64,000 nt of DNA from Thermosipho sp. (in: thermotogales) (GCA_017656335.1 JACDOA010000002.1:248001-312000); one strand, 5' to 3'; counted from the first letter of the stretch, positions 8,948-18,315 are shown. Program-made: numbers and translations. Notes: a model not told the origin generated them from the letters alone.

Positions 8948-9541
8948 TTATTCACCAACTACATACTTTATAAATCTTGAAACTTGAATGTTTTCACCTA
9001 TTTTTGCAATAGCTTCTTTAATCAATTCTTCAACTGTTTTTTCTTCGTCAAAAGCAAATTTTTGTTCATATAAACAATTCTCTTCATAGAATTTGTTAAG
9101 CTTTCCTTCGATAATCTTTTCAACTACATGTTCAGGCTTTCCAGAATCTTTTAGTTGTTCTCTATAAATTTCTTTCTCTTTTTCAACTACATCCTCTGGA
9201 ACGTCTTCTCTTTTAACCCATCTTGGAGACATTGCAGCAATGTGCATGGCTATTTTGTTTCCAAGCTCCTGAAACTCCTCTGTTCTTGCAACAAAATCTG
9301 TTTCACAGTTTAATTCAACAAGAACACCTATCTTTTTGTTAAAGTGAACATATGAAGCAATAATTCCATCGCCAGTTTCTCTTGACGCTTTCTTTGCTGC
9401 TTTTGCAATACCTTTTTTTCTTAAAATTTCAATAGCAAGGTCTATGTCTCCATTTGCTTCTTCCAATGCTCTTTTACAATCCATCATTCCTGCACCAGTT
9501 CTATCTCTTAATTCTTTAACTTGTTGTGCGCTAATCGCCAT
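8948..9541 (-). CDS. tsf: Translation elongation factor Ts
   Basis: EF-Ts is the nucleotide exchange factor for EF-Tu. The 197-aa protein is short, like EF-Ts of other thermophiles. It has the N-terminal UBA-like domain ([19 protein letters not shown], residues 8-26) and the EF-Tu contact motif NCETDFVAR near 78-86. The start follows GGGAGG. In most bacteria tsf follows rpsB; here it is the last gene of a pyrG-PHP-tsf run, 25 nt behind the PHP gene. Identity is certain. Confidence 0.97.
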   Translation of the reverse strand: MAISAQQVKELRDRTGAGMMDCKRALEEANGDIDLAIEILRKKGIAKAAKKASRETGDGIIASYVHFNKKIGVLVELNCETDFVARTEEFQELGNKIAMHIAAMSPRWVKREDVPEDVVEKEKEIYREQLKDSGKPEHVVEKIIEGKLNKFYEENCLYEQKFAFDEEKTVEELIKEAIAKIGENIQVSRFIKYVVGE

Positions 9542-9566
9542 CTTTTCTCCTCCCTTTTTATTTTAT

Positions 9567-10283
9567 TTAGCAACCAATTTTAATCGCATTCCATTCGCCA
9601 TTTAAAATTCTAATATAATCAAAACCAAGTTCTTTTAAAATCTTTGTGGCTTCTTTTACTCCTCTTCCAACATCTTCTGCTTTGTGAGCATCCGAACCTA
9701 TTGTTATAAATTCGCCTCCAAGATCTCTGTATAATTTCAGTATCTCAAACGAAGGGTTCGGCTCTCCATATTTTAACATACTATCAGTATTTACTTCAAT
9801 ACCCTTGCCATCATTGATAACTTTTTTGAATATTTCTTCTATGATAGGATACAAATCCTTTGAAAATGGCTCAAACTTTTTTGAATATCTTCGCGGAAAA
9901 TCAAGATGTCCCAAAACATGATAACTATCAAATTTGTTAATTATATTCAAAAGCCTTTCTAAATAATCCTTATAACTTTCCTGATTAATTGGATTTTTAA
10001 ACACATGACACGATAAAATGACAAAATCAAAATTTTTCAAATCTACATCAATTGGGCTTTCTCCATCCCAACCAAATTCCACACCAACAGGTAAACAGAA
10101 CTTCTCCATTGTTCTCCTATACTCTTCAACATTAAATTTAAATTCATGATCTCCCTTTACTACTTCAAAATGATCGGTAATTATTATATTATCTATACCT
10201 CTTTCTCTAGCTTTCTTTAATATTTCTTCTATTTTTGCATTCGAATCAGGGGAAAATTCACTGTGTATGTGATAATCAATCAT
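9567..10283 (-). CDS. PHP-domain phosphoesterase, histidinol-phosphatase type
   Basis: A 238-aa PHP-superfamily metal-dependent phosphatase. The first metal motif is YHIHSEFSPD (His5, His7); further metal ligands are visible in DNIIITDHFE, the SCHVF strand, GHLDFPRR, and the C-terminal ITIGSDAHKAEDVG. This layout matches HisJ/HisK-type histidinol-phosphate phosphatase, which completes the penultimate step of histidine synthesis, but other substrates are known for the family and no his genes except hisS are in the window. Its ATG overlaps the pyrG stop (ATGA), so translation is probably coupled. Confidence 0.75.
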   Translation of the reverse strand: MIDYHIHSEFSPDSNAKIEEILKKARERGIDNIIITDHFEVVKGDHEFKFNVEEYRRTMEKFCLPVGVEFGWDGESPIDVDLKNFDFVILSCHVFKNPINQESYKDYLERLLNIINKFDSYHVLGHLDFPRRYSKKFEPFSKDLYPIIEEIFKKVINDGKGIEVNTDSMLKYGEPNPSFEILKLYRDLGGEFITIGSDAHKAEDVGRGVKEATKILKELGFDYIRILNGEWNAIKIGC

Positions 10284-11857
10284 ATTTCTCTACCTCCAGC
10301 TACTTTAACTAGTGCTTTAAATAATGGATGAGGTTCTCCAACCTTTGTTTTATATTCAGGATGAAACTGGATGCCAACGAAAAATGGATGATCTTCTAGT
10401 TCCACTGCCTCAACAAAATCTGACCGCGCTGAAATCACAAGTTTATATCCTTCTTCACCTGGTTTCTTAAAAAGTTGTGGAAAAGCCTCTGCATCAACTT
10501 CATATCTATGTCTGTGTCTTTCATATACAATTTCCTGCCCGTTGTATACTTTACTTAAAAGAGTTCCTTTTTCAATTATCGTTTTTTGAGCTCCAAGTCT
10601 CATAGTACCACCAAGATTTAAAATCTTTTTTTGAGATTCCATCATATTAACAATTGGATATGGTGTGTTTTCATCAAATTCGGTTGAATTTGCACCTGTT
10701 AGACCTCCAACGTTTCTTGCAAACTCAATTGCCATTAATTGCATACCAAGACAAATACCTAAAATTGGTTTTTTATTTTCTCTTGCATATTTTATTGCCT
10801 TGATTTTTCCCTCAATACCACGCCTTCCAAATCCTCCGGGAATAATCAGTGCGTCAAACTGATCTAGATATGATTTAACCTGTTCATCGTTCATTTCTTC
10901 AAGCTCTTGAGAATCAATAATTTCTGGCTTTTGCGAACCGGAAAGGTATACAGATTCAATAATACTTTTATAAGCATCATCTGTTCCCAAATATTTTCCA
11001 ACTATGGCTATTTTTAAAAGTTCAAATGATTTAGGAAAATTCCAAGAAAAATTGTCTTTGATTTCAAGACCAAGTTTCTCTGCAACAAGCTTATGTAATC
11101 CTAAAGAATGCAAAATATTTGGTACTTCATATACATTTGCCGAATCCGGTAAGTTTATCACCATATTTCTTGGAACACCACTGAAAAGTGCAACTTTATA
11201 CAAGCTATTTGCATCTATAGGACTTTCAGTTCTTACAACAATGGTATCTGGATGAATACCTATTTTTCTCAAAAGCTGAGCAGATTGTTGTGTTGGTTTG
11301 GTTTTAAATTCGTTTGTTGTTCTAAGATAAGGAACGTAGGTAACATGAGCAAACAAAAAGTTTTCTCTTCCAACTTCAAAAGCAAGTTCTCTAACAGCTT
11401 CTAAGAAAACTTCACCTTCAATGTCTCCTACAGTACCACCAATTTCTATAACAAGTAAATCACCAGGCATTGATTTTATTCTTTCCTTTATTTCAGATGT
11501 AACATGTGGAACAATTTGAACAGTAGATCCCAGATATTTTCCTTCTCTTTCTCGTTGGATTACTGAAAGATAAATCTGTCCTGCTGTAATGTTATTTTTT
11601 CTTGAAACATCAATTCCTAAAAATCTTTCATAGTGACCTAAATCAAGATCTGCTTCATATCCATCTTCTGTAACAAATACTTCCCCATGTTGATTTGGAT
11701 TCATGGTTCCTGCATCAACATTAAGATATGGGTCTATTTTTAAAACATTTACATTTACTCCACTATCTTTCAAAATACGAGCAAGGGATGCAGAAAAAAT
11801 TCCCTTTCCAATTCCACTTAAAACTCCACCAGTAACTACAATAAATTTCTGAGGCAT
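10280..11857 (-). CDS. pyrG: CTP synthase
   Basis: CTP synthase aminates UTP to CTP with glutamine and ATP. The 525-aa protein has both domains: an N-terminal synthetase domain (VTGGVLSGIGKG, residues 8-19; EVFVTEDGYEADLDLGHYER, 59-78) and a C-terminal class I glutamine amidotransferase domain with Cys369 (ILGICLGMQ), His499 and Glu501 (FHPEY). The P-loop reads GVLSGIGKG where most orthologues have GVVSSLGKG, a mild variant. The start follows GGAGGG. First gene of a three-gene run with the PHP protein and tsf. Confidence 0.98.
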   Translation of the reverse strand: MPQKFIVVTGGVLSGIGKGIFSASLARILKDSGVNVNVLKIDPYLNVDAGTMNPNQHGEVFVTEDGYEADLDLGHYERFLGIDVSRKNNITAGQIYLSVIQREREGKYLGSTVQIVPHVTSEIKERIKSMPGDLLVIEIGGTVGDIEGEVFLEAVRELAFEVGRENFLFAHVTYVPYLRTTNEFKTKPTQQSAQLLRKIGIHPDTIVVRTESPIDANSLYKVALFSGVPRNMVINLPDSANVYEVPNILHSLGLHKLVAEKLGLEIKDNFSWNFPKSFELLKIAIVGKYLGTDDAYKSIIESVYLSGSQKPEIIDSQELEEMNDEQVKSYLDQFDALIIPGGFGRRGIEGKIKAIKYARENKKPILGICLGMQLMAIEFARNVGGLTGANSTEFDENTPYPIVNMMESQKKILNLGGTMRLGAQKTIIEKGTLLSKVYNGQEIVYERHRHRYEVDAEAFPQLFKKPGEEGYKLVISARSDFVEAVELEDHPFFVGIQFHPEYKTKVGEPHPLFKALVKVAGGREI

Positions 11858-11896
11858 TTAAAATCCCTCCTTTTCAAGCTAATTCTACTATCTAAA

Positions 11897-11924
11897 TTTA
11901 TAATTAGTGTTGCTTTAAAGTTAA
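11897..11924 (-). promoter_or_regulatory. Possible pyrG promoter
   Basis: TTAACT (11919-11924), a 16-nt spacer and TATAAA (11897-11902) on the minus strand, about 35 nt before the pyrG start. Imperfect boxes; it would be divergent from the cinA promoter. Confidence 0.35.
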
Positions 11925-11930
11925 ATAAGG

Positions 11931-11960
11931 TTACAGAATTTATATAATTTATGATATTAT
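11931..11960 (+). promoter_or_regulatory. Probable cinA operon promoter
   Basis: TTACAG (11931-11936), an 18-nt spacer and TATTAT (11955-11960). The inverted repeat at 11964-11980 begins four bases after the -10 box, so a protein bound there would cover the transcription start. Confidence 0.45.
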
Positions 11961-11963
11961 ATA

Positions 11964-11980
11964 TTTGGAACGTTTCCAAA
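11964..11980. promoter_or_regulatory. Inverted repeat, possible LacI-family operator
   Basis: TTTGGAA-CGT-TTCCAAA has perfect 7-bp arms around CGT. It is one base short of a classical LacI/CcpA-type palindrome with a central CG. The third position of evidence is context: the operon it precedes encodes a LacI-family regulator, so autoregulation is plausible. Odd spacing lowers confidence. Confidence 0.45.
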
Positions 11981-12015
11981 AATTTATTTTTCATGAAGAA
12001 AAAGAGGTGTTTTGC

Positions 12016-13236
12016 TTGAAAAAAGTTATAATACTTGCTATTGGAAATGAAATTGTTGAAGGAATCATAGTGGATACAAATTCAAAATACATTGCTAACA
12101 AACTTCTAGATTACGGTTATAAAACCATAATGACAAAAACTCTTCCAGATGACTTGAATTTAATATCTTCTGAATTTAAAGATTCATTACAAAAGGCAGA
12201 TTTGGTTGTTACTACAGGTGGCTTAGGCCCCACTGATGACGACCTTACAAGAGAAGCAATTTCTCTTGCTTTAGAAAAAAAATTAATTTACGACCCTGTT
12301 ATTGGAGAGAAAATCGTTAAAAAGGCAAAAAACTATTACAAAACTGTCCCTGAAATAGTTAAAAAGCAAGGATACGTTATTGAAGGAGCAAAAGTTATAG
12401 AAAATCCTGTTGGAACTGCACCTGGACAGGTTCTAAACTTTGAAAACAAAACAATAATAATTCTTCCTGGCCCTCCTGCAGAGCTTTATCCTATTTTTGA
12501 ATCAGCACTAAAAACTCTTGAAAAGGATGAACCCCTATACACTAGAAGAATCAAAACTATAGGTATTCCAGAGGCAGTTCTAGTTGAAAAGTATAAAGAC
12601 ATTATTTATTCAGATTCAAATATAACAGTTGCAACCATGGCAAGTTATAAAACAGGGGTTGAGTTAAGGTTTACAGGGGTATTTTCTTTAAAAGATAAAA
12701 TTGATCTTATTGTGAATAAATTACTCAAAGAAATTTCACAATATGTGTATGCTTTAGATAACAAAAGTATTGAAGAAGAAGTGTATGAAAAACTTAAGAA
12801 CTTAGGAAAAATGGTTTCTTTTGCGGAATCTTGCACAGGTGGTCTTGTGTCATCTAGATTTGTTGATGTTCCAGGTGTTTCAAGTGTTTTTAAGGGCTCT
12901 ATTGTAGCTTATTCAAATGAAATAAAAGAAAAGATACTTAACGTAAAAAAAGAAACACTTGAAAAATTTGGAGCTGTAAGCGAGGAATGTGTAATTGAGA
13001 TGGCAAGAGGAGTTTCCAACCTATTTTCAACGGATTATTCTGTATCAATTTCTGGTATTGCCGGTCCAACAGGTGGAACAAAAGAAAAGCCGGTTGGTAC
13101 TGTTTGGATATGTGTATATGACAGAAATTCCAATAAATATTTAACCGAAAAATATTCATTCAAGGGGAATAGGGAAACTATTCGTTTTAGATCAAGTTTA
13201 TATACTTTTAATCTTTTAAGGAGGATGCTTAAATGA
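12016..13236 (+). CDS. cinA: CinA-like protein (MoCF-like domain plus NMN amidase domain)
   Basis: A 406-aa two-domain protein. The N-terminal half is a molybdopterin-binding-like (MoCF) domain: AIGNEIVEG and TTGGLGPTDDDLTREA, seen in the COG1058 ADP-ribose pyrophosphatase family. The C-terminal half is the CinA/PncC nicotinamide-nucleotide amidase domain: SFAESCTGGLVSSRF, GVSSVFKGSIVAYSNE and SGIAGPTGGTKEKPVGTVWI. It probably recycles pyridine nucleotides; in some bacteria cinA is linked to competence. I chose the TTG at 12016, six nt after GAGGTG, rather than the TTG at 11965 inside the inverted repeat. It overlaps the regulator gene by 4 nt (ATGA). Confidence 0.92.
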   Translation: MKKVIILAIGNEIVEGIIVDTNSKYIANKLLDYGYKTIMTKTLPDDLNLISSEFKDSLQKADLVVTTGGLGPTDDDLTREAISLALEKKLIYDPVIGEKIVKKAKNYYKTVPEIVKKQGYVIEGAKVIENPVGTAPGQVLNFENKTIIILPGPPAELYPIFESALKTLEKDEPLYTRRIKTIGIPEAVLVEKYKDIIYSDSNITVATMASYKTGVELRFTGVFSLKDKIDLIVNKLLKEISQYVYALDNKSIEEEVYEKLKNLGKMVSFAESCTGGLVSSRFVDVPGVSSVFKGSIVAYSNEIKEKILNVKKETLEKFGAVSEECVIEMARGVSNLFSTDYSVSISGIAGPTGGTKEKPVGTVWICVYDRNSNKYLTEKYSFKGNRETIRFRSSLYTFNLLRRMLK

Positions 13237-14216
13237 AAAGAAGAAGTGTAACTATTAAAGATGTTGCAAAAAAAGCTGGGGTTGGTGTTGGAACTGTTTC
13301 ACGGGTTATTAATAATAGTCCACATGTAAAACCAAAAACAAGAGAAAAAGTAATTAAAACAATTGAAGAACTTAGATATCTTCCAAATCCACACGCAAGA
13401 AGACTTTCAAGTGGTCATACTAAAATCATTACCACCATCTTCCCACAAATGGTTGGAGAGTTTCACCAATTGCTTTTAAGTGGGCTTGATAGAGAGCTTG
13501 AAAAGGAAGGATATACATCCTTTGTATATCCTCTATACAGCGAAAATAGATATAACTTCGTGCGCGAAAGTTCAGATTTTGTTCTGGGAACAGATGGTTT
13601 AATAGTTGACGCTTTAAATGTTGATAAATTACTTTCTTCCTTTATACCCAAAAAAATGCCCGTTGTTTCTGTCGAATATGAATCAGAAACGTACGATTCT
13701 GTCCTTGTCGATAATTATTATGGTGGAATTTTAGCAGGAGATTACTTAGCAAATTTTGATAAAGATCTGTATATTATTACCCATAAAAGGGAAAGTAAGC
13801 TGGAAAGTTGTGTATTTCAGGAAAGGGTTAATGGTTTTCTTGAATCCATTGAAAGAAAAGGCAGAAAAGTAAAAGAAATTTTTGAAATCCAGCTTGATTG
13901 GATTCAAGCTTTTAACACGGCAAAAAGAATTTTTACCCAATCAAAAAATTGTGCTATATTTACAACTACGGATTATTTTGCGTTTCCCGTTCTTGAATAT
14001 GCAAGGGTAATAGGTCTTGAACCAAAAAAAGACTTTTATTTATGTAGCTTTGATAACCTAACCCTTTCAGATATTTTAAAAATTACTACTATAAAACAAC
14101 CTATTGTTGAAATGGGTTCAATTGCCGGAAGAATCCTATTAAGAAAAATTCAAGGTTACAACAGAAAACCACAAGCTGTCGTTTTAAAACCAGAACTTAT
14201 ATTGAGAAACACATAA
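13233..14216 (+). CDS. LacI-family transcriptional regulator
   Basis: A 327-aa regulator with the LacI helix-turn-helix (TIKDVAKKAGVGVGTVSRVI, residues 7-26) and hinge region (LPNPHARRLSSGHT, about 50-63), followed by a periplasmic-binding-protein-like effector domain (VVSVEYESETYDSVLVDNY, AGDYLANF, IKQPIVEMGSIAGRILLRKI). Such proteins repress sugar genes until a sugar binds. It is translationally coupled to cinA. Candidate sites in the window are the repeat at 11964 (autoregulation) and the palindrome at 4336. Ligand unknown. Confidence 0.93.
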   Translation: MKRRSVTIKDVAKKAGVGVGTVSRVINNSPHVKPKTREKVIKTIEELRYLPNPHARRLSSGHTKIITTIFPQMVGEFHQLLLSGLDRELEKEGYTSFVYPLYSENRYNFVRESSDFVLGTDGLIVDALNVDKLLSSFIPKKMPVVSVEYESETYDSVLVDNYYGGILAGDYLANFDKDLYIITHKRESKLESCVFQERVNGFLESIERKGRKVKEIFEIQLDWIQAFNTAKRIFTQSKNCAIFTTTDYFAFPVLEYARVIGLEPKKDFYLCSFDNLTLSDILKITTIKQPIVEMGSIAGRILLRKIQGYNRKPQAVVLKPELILRNT

Positions 14217-14231
14217 AAAGGAGAAGACTAT

Positions 14232-14675
14232 ATGTTAGAAATTAAACCTATGATTTTTACAGAATATATCCATGCTCCAGTTGAAAAAGTTTGGAATACC
14301 TTTATCAACGAAAACGGTTGGGATCCGTGGTTTACTGATGGAATGAAGATGGAATTGAAAGAGGGAGGAAAAATTTTCTTTAGATGGGAACGCTTAACAA
14401 ATGGAGAAGTTGTAACAGATAATGGTTATACTGTATATCTTGTTCCATACAAACACTGGGAATTTTGGTGGTATGAGTATGAAGATGGTTTCCGATCAAG
14501 AGTATTATTCAAATTTCAAAAAGACATGGATGAAGGTACATGGCTTACTATAATAGATCATACTTTGGTAAAGGACTTAGGTGAACTTAAAATAAGATAT
14601 GGCTGTGCATATGGCTGGGGACAAATGATTGCATATGCAAAAGCATACATAGAAAAAGGGATAATATTAATTTGA
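14232..14675 (+). CDS. SRPBCC (AHSA1/START-like) domain protein
   Basis: A 147-aa single-domain protein of the SRPBCC superfamily, AHSA1-like: IHAPVEKVWNTFINENGWDPWFTDGMK followed by GGKIFFRWERL and HWEFWWYEYEDG; only short parts are quoted. The fold holds a hydrophobic ligand cavity; AHSA1 relatives are Hsp90 co-chaperones in eukaryotes, but bacterial members have no common function. The ATG follows AAAAGGAG, 15 nt after the regulator gene, so it is the third gene of the cinA operon. Function unknown. Confidence 0.8.
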   Translation: MLEIKPMIFTEYIHAPVEKVWNTFINENGWDPWFTDGMKMELKEGGKIFFRWERLTNGEVVTDNGYTVYLVPYKHWEFWWYEYEDGFRSRVLFKFQKDMDEGTWLTIIDHTLVKDLGELKIRYGCAYGWGQMIAYAKAYIEKGIILI

Positions 14676-15051
14676 AAATGGTTAAAAATTTGGCAATTTA
14701 TTTGTCTATATATAGTTGATTGGAAAGTTAAGTATACAATATTTTGTTTTTCTTACCAGCGGTAAGAAATTTTAATCACCAAATTAATATTTTTCTTACC
14801 ACTGAACTTCAGTCGTTTTTTAAAGTTTTTAGATTTCAAAATCATTATAAAAAACTTACCACCAGAAACACTTATAAAATATTGATTTTTTGTGTTTTAC
14901 AAAATTTACTTTCCACAAGTTTCCAAAATTTTGGAAAGTAAAAAGTCTTCTTTAATAGTTTAAAACATCAAAAAGAGCCCTTTACTTTCCAAAATAACCG
15001 ATACCTACTGTTACTGTTAAAAAAGATATAAATAATAGAAAGGATGATTTA
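14676..15051. other. Noncoding region with inverted repeats
   Basis: A 376-nt A+T-rich stretch without a convincing gene. It holds a short palindrome CTTACC-AGC-GGTAAG (14753-14767), further CTTACCA copies at about 14794 and 14849, and an inverted repeat TTACTTTCCA (14906-14915) / TGGAAAGTAA (14932-14941) that encloses CCAAAATTTTGG. More copies of TTTCCAAA or GGAAAG lie at 14720 and 14987. An open frame at 14744-14941 has low-complexity content and no ribosome binding site. Confidence 0.5.
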
Positions 15052-16968
15052 ATGATAGAAAAAATTTTAAAACAGGAATTAGATGAAGAACAATATCAAG
15101 CAGTAACTAAATCAACTGGAAAAACGCTTGTCATTGCAGGACCAGGAAGTGGAAAAACCAGAGTAATAACATTTAAAATAGCATATTTAATAAATAACGG
15201 AATCAAACCTCCTGAAATCATGTTAGTAACATTTACCAAAGCTGCAGCAAAAGAAATGATTCAAAGAGCAAAACAGGTTTCAAAATCAAATTTAGAAGGT
15301 CTTGTAGGTGGAACATTTCACCACATATGTAATTTATTTTTAAGAAAATACGGTTCAGTCATTGGATTAAAACCAAACTTTACAATACTAGACAGTGAGG
15401 ATTCCAAAGATGTAATGGAAAGCGCACGAAGTCAAATAATTCCAAAATCAGAAAGAAAAAAAATGCCCACCGCAAAACAACTTCTTGCAATAAATTCATA
15501 TATGAACAATACACTATGTTCACTTAGAGAGGCAATTGCAAAATACAATCCAGCTTACCTTGAACATGAACACATTATAGAACAAATTTTAATAAAATAT
15601 CAACAAGAAAAAATGCAACAAAACTCTTTGGACTACGATGATCTTTTAATTCATACTCTTCACATTTTGTCTACTCATAAAACTATACGAAGAAAAGAAT
15701 CTTCAAAATATAAATGGATCCTGGTTGATGAATTTCAGGATACAAATATAGTCCAATTTCAAATTGCAGATCTTCTTTCTGAAGTACATGGAAATCTCCT
15801 TGTAGTTGGTGACGATGCACAAAGCATTTATTCTTTTAGAGGAGCAAGATTTGAAAATGTTCTTGATTTTCAAAAAGAAGCAAAAATATTTAAAATACAG
15901 ACAAATTATAGAAGTTCACAAGAAATTGTAAATTTAATTAATGAATTACTTCCTAAAAAAGCAATACCTAAAATCTTAAGATCTACAAGAAAATCTGGAA
16001 TCAAGCCGTTCTTAGTCCAAGTGTTTGACCATTATGATGAAGCAGATTTCGTTGCTAATGAAATACTAAATTTCCACAATCAAGGTATTTCTTTTAATGA
16101 AATAGCAGTTTTATACAGGGCTCATGCTCACTCTCTAGAGTTACAATTAGAACTATCAAAACATGGAATCCCATTTAAGATTTTTTCAGGTCTTCGATTT
16201 ACCGAAACCGCTCACGTAAAAGACTCACTTGCCTTTTTAAAAGTTACAGTTAATCCTTCAGAAAAAATTTCCTGGATCAGGTTATTAAAACTTTTGTCTG
16301 GTATAGGAAATATAAAAGCAAACAGGATTGCTTCAAAAATTTCTTCTTCACAAGCTCCATTCAAAGAACTTGAAAATATCACTGAAAAATCCGAAGATTT
16401 CAAAAATGTTAGAAATATAATTTTAGAAAGTCTTTCCATTGAAAATCCTGGAGAGCGACTTGAAAAATTCTATATAAATTTTTACAGAAAATACCTAGAA
16501 TATACATATGATGATTATAGAGAAAGGCAGGAGGATTTAGAACGTTTAATTGAAATGTCAGGATTTTATAAAAACACGGAAAACTTTTTAACAGATATCC
16601 TTGTTAGTGAAAGTTATGAAATTACACAAGTAAATGAATTTGAAGAAGACAAAGAAAAGGAAAAAGTTACCTTAACTACCGTTCATCAAGCAAAAGGACT
16701 TGAATGGAAGGTAGTTTTCATTCTCAGTGTAAATCCTGGTGATTTTCCACATATAATGTCTCTTAGGGATAATAACTTAGATGAAGAAGAAAGACTTTTT
16801 TACGTTGCTATAACAAGAGCAAAGGATTATCTGTATATTATTTACAGTGTAGGAGGTTCATCAAGAATTTTCTATGGAAATGATTATATTATGAGAAGAG
16901 GACGAAATTTCATTGATGATATTCCATTTCACTTAGTTGAACATCTGGAATATGGAGTGGAAAAATGA
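15052..16968 (+). CDS. UvrD/Rep-family (SF1A) DNA helicase
   Basis: A 638-aa ATP-dependent 3'-5' DNA helicase. Motifs in order: Walker A GPGSGKT (30-36), Ia LVTFTKAAAKEM, II VDEFQDT (225-231), III GDDAQSIYSFRG (253-264), IV QTNYRSS, V TTVHQAKGLEW and VI FYVAITRAKD. The length is shorter than UvrD/PcrA (about 720), mainly at the C-terminus, as in Rep-like helicases of Thermotogota. Likely role: repair or replication restart in the cytoplasm. It is the first gene of a plus-strand run up to 25.3 kb and overlaps the next gene by 4 nt. Confidence 0.93.
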   Translation: MIEKILKQELDEEQYQAVTKSTGKTLVIAGPGSGKTRVITFKIAYLINNGIKPPEIMLVTFTKAAAKEMIQRAKQVSKSNLEGLVGGTFHHICNLFLRKYGSVIGLKPNFTILDSEDSKDVMESARSQIIPKSERKKMPTAKQLLAINSYMNNTLCSLREAIAKYNPAYLEHEHIIEQILIKYQQEKMQQNSLDYDDLLIHTLHILSTHKTIRRKESSKYKWILVDEFQDTNIVQFQIADLLSEVHGNLLVVGDDAQSIYSFRGARFENVLDFQKEAKIFKIQTNYRSSQEIVNLINELLPKKAIPKILRSTRKSGIKPFLVQVFDHYDEADFVANEILNFHNQGISFNEIAVLYRAHAHSLELQLELSKHGIPFKIFSGLRFTETAHVKDSLAFLKVTVNPSEKISWIRLLKLLSGIGNIKANRIASKISSSQAPFKELENITEKSEDFKNVRNIILESLSIENPGERLEKFYINFYRKYLEYTYDDYRERQEDLERLIEMSGFYKNTENFLTDILVSESYEITQVNEFEEDKEKEKVTLTTVHQAKGLEWKVVFILSVNPGDFPHIMSLRDNNLDEEERLFYVAITRAKDYLYIIYSVGGSSRIFYGNDYIMRRGRNFIDDIPFHLVEHLEYGVEK

Positions 16969-17711
16969 CTTTGGTTGGAACAAGTGGCTATCAGTTTGAT
17001 GACTGGATTGGTGAAGTATATCCTGAAAATATAAAATTAAACGAACTTTTAAACTATTACTGGATGAAGTACGGTTTTAATACAGTTGAACTTAATTTTA
17101 CATATTACACATTACCAGGTTACAGATCAATAGTTAACATATTGAGAAGGCTTCCAAATAATTTTTACCTTTCTATAAAGTTATATGGTAAGATTACCCA
17201 TGAGAAAAATCTAAATTATGTAGATAAATTTCTTAAAAATACAAAAATTGTTTTGGAAGAAGGAAGATTAATTGGTTATCTTGCACAATTTCCTTTCTCT
17301 TTTAGGTTTAATAAAGAGAATTTGGAATTTTTAAACTTATTAAGTGAAAAAGTTCCAAATTTATTTGTCGAATTCAGACATTCATCATGGATCGATTTTG
17401 AATCTGAAAAATTTGAGATTGTCTCAATTGATCAACCTAGATTACCTAATTTTTATCCGTTTTTAATTAAAGCAAAAAAAACTTTATATGTTAGGCTTCA
17501 TGGAAGAAATAAAAATTGGTTTCAGGGGGATGCAAAGACTAGATATAATTACAATTATTCAAAAAGTGAAATGATGGAAATCTGGGAAAAAATAAAGAAG
17601 TTTTCTGGAAAAAAAATTATATATTTTAATAATTGTTTTAAAGGAAATGCTCTGAAAAATGCTCTTTATTTTAGAGAGATTTCTGGTGGTGAAAAAATTG
17701 GGATTTTTTAG
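16965..17711 (+). CDS. DUF72 family protein
   Basis: A 248-aa protein of the DUF72 (YecE-like) family with a TIM-barrel-like fold: VGTSGYQFDDW at the start, FNTVELNFTYYTLP, YLSIKLYGKITHEKN, LFVEFRHSSW, and LYVRLHGRN near the end. No activity is established for the family. The ATG overlaps the helicase stop (ATGA) and the C-terminus overlaps the sigma-factor start, indicating tight co-expression. Family firm, function unknown. Confidence 0.88.
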   Translation: MTLVGTSGYQFDDWIGEVYPENIKLNELLNYYWMKYGFNTVELNFTYYTLPGYRSIVNILRRLPNNFYLSIKLYGKITHEKNLNYVDKFLKNTKIVLEEGRLIGYLAQFPFSFRFNKENLEFLNLLSEKVPNLFVEFRHSSWIDFESEKFEIVSIDQPRLPNFYPFLIKAKKTLYVRLHGRNKNWFQGDAKTRYNYNYSKSEMMEIWEKIKKFSGKKIIYFNNCFKGNALKNALYFREISGGEKIGIF

Positions 17712-18315
17712 CAAAAAAGAACATTTAAAGAGTAATGATAGTCAAAAAAACTGGGATAATGAAATAGAATTTATAAAGGCATTGAAACGTGGTGAAGAAT
17801 GGGCATTTAGAAAATTATATAGAGAATACGCTCCAAAGATAGGTGCATTTGCAAGGACCTACTTTGGAACTGATGATATTGATGATGTTATCCAAGAAGT
17901 AATGATGAGAGTTTACAAAGGTATAAAAAAATTTAAAGGTAATTCATCATTATCTACCTGGATTTATAAAATTACGATGAATGTTTGTAATACGTTGTAT
18001 GAAAAAAACAAAAAGAAAAATGAAAAAATTTTTAGTGTTCAAAATGACGAAGAAGAAAATGATATAGAAATAGTTGATACTGAAAAAAATGTGCAAAAGC
18101 AAGTTCAGCAAGAATTGTTGTATGAAAGGATAATGGAAATTATTGAACAATTGCCAGAAAAAGAAAGATTATTAATCAAGTTAAGGGATATAGATGGTTT
18201 ACCTTATAGCGAAATTGCTGAAATTCTTGAAATTCCAGAAGGAACAGTAAAAAGTAGACTTCATAGTGCACGTGAGAAATTGAAGAAACTTTTAAAGGAG
18301 GAAGGACTTGTATGA
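17689..18315 (+). CDS. ECF-type RNA polymerase sigma factor
   Basis: A sigma-70 family factor of about 208 aa with only regions 2 and 4, as in ECF sigmas. Region 2: LYREYAPKIGAFARTYFG, DDIDDVIQEVMMRVYKGIKKF, then STWIYKITMNVC. Region 4: ERLLIKLRDIDGLPYSEIAEIL and the HTH IPEGTVKSRLHSAREKLKKLL. The start is uncertain: GTG at 17689 is used here, TTG at 17698 after a GGTGGTG stretch is equally possible, and the frame opens at 17659 inside the DUF72 gene. The next gene overlaps by 4 nt and encodes a likely membrane anti-sigma factor. Confidence 0.9.
   Translation: MKKLGFFSKKEHLKSNDSQKNWDNEIEFIKALKRGEEWAFRKLYREYAPKIGAFARTYFGTDDIDDVIQEVMMRVYKGIKKFKGNSSLSTWIYKITMNVCNTLYEKNKKKNEKIFSVQNDEEENDIEIVDTEKNVQKQVQQELLYERIMEIIEQLPEKERLLIKLRDIDGLPYSEIAEILEIPEGTVKSRLHSAREKLKKLLKEEGLV

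Noticed and set aside
14744-14941. 65-codon plus-strand frame after the SRPBCC gene
   Set aside because: Biased composition, no ribosome binding site, and it spans inverted repeats.
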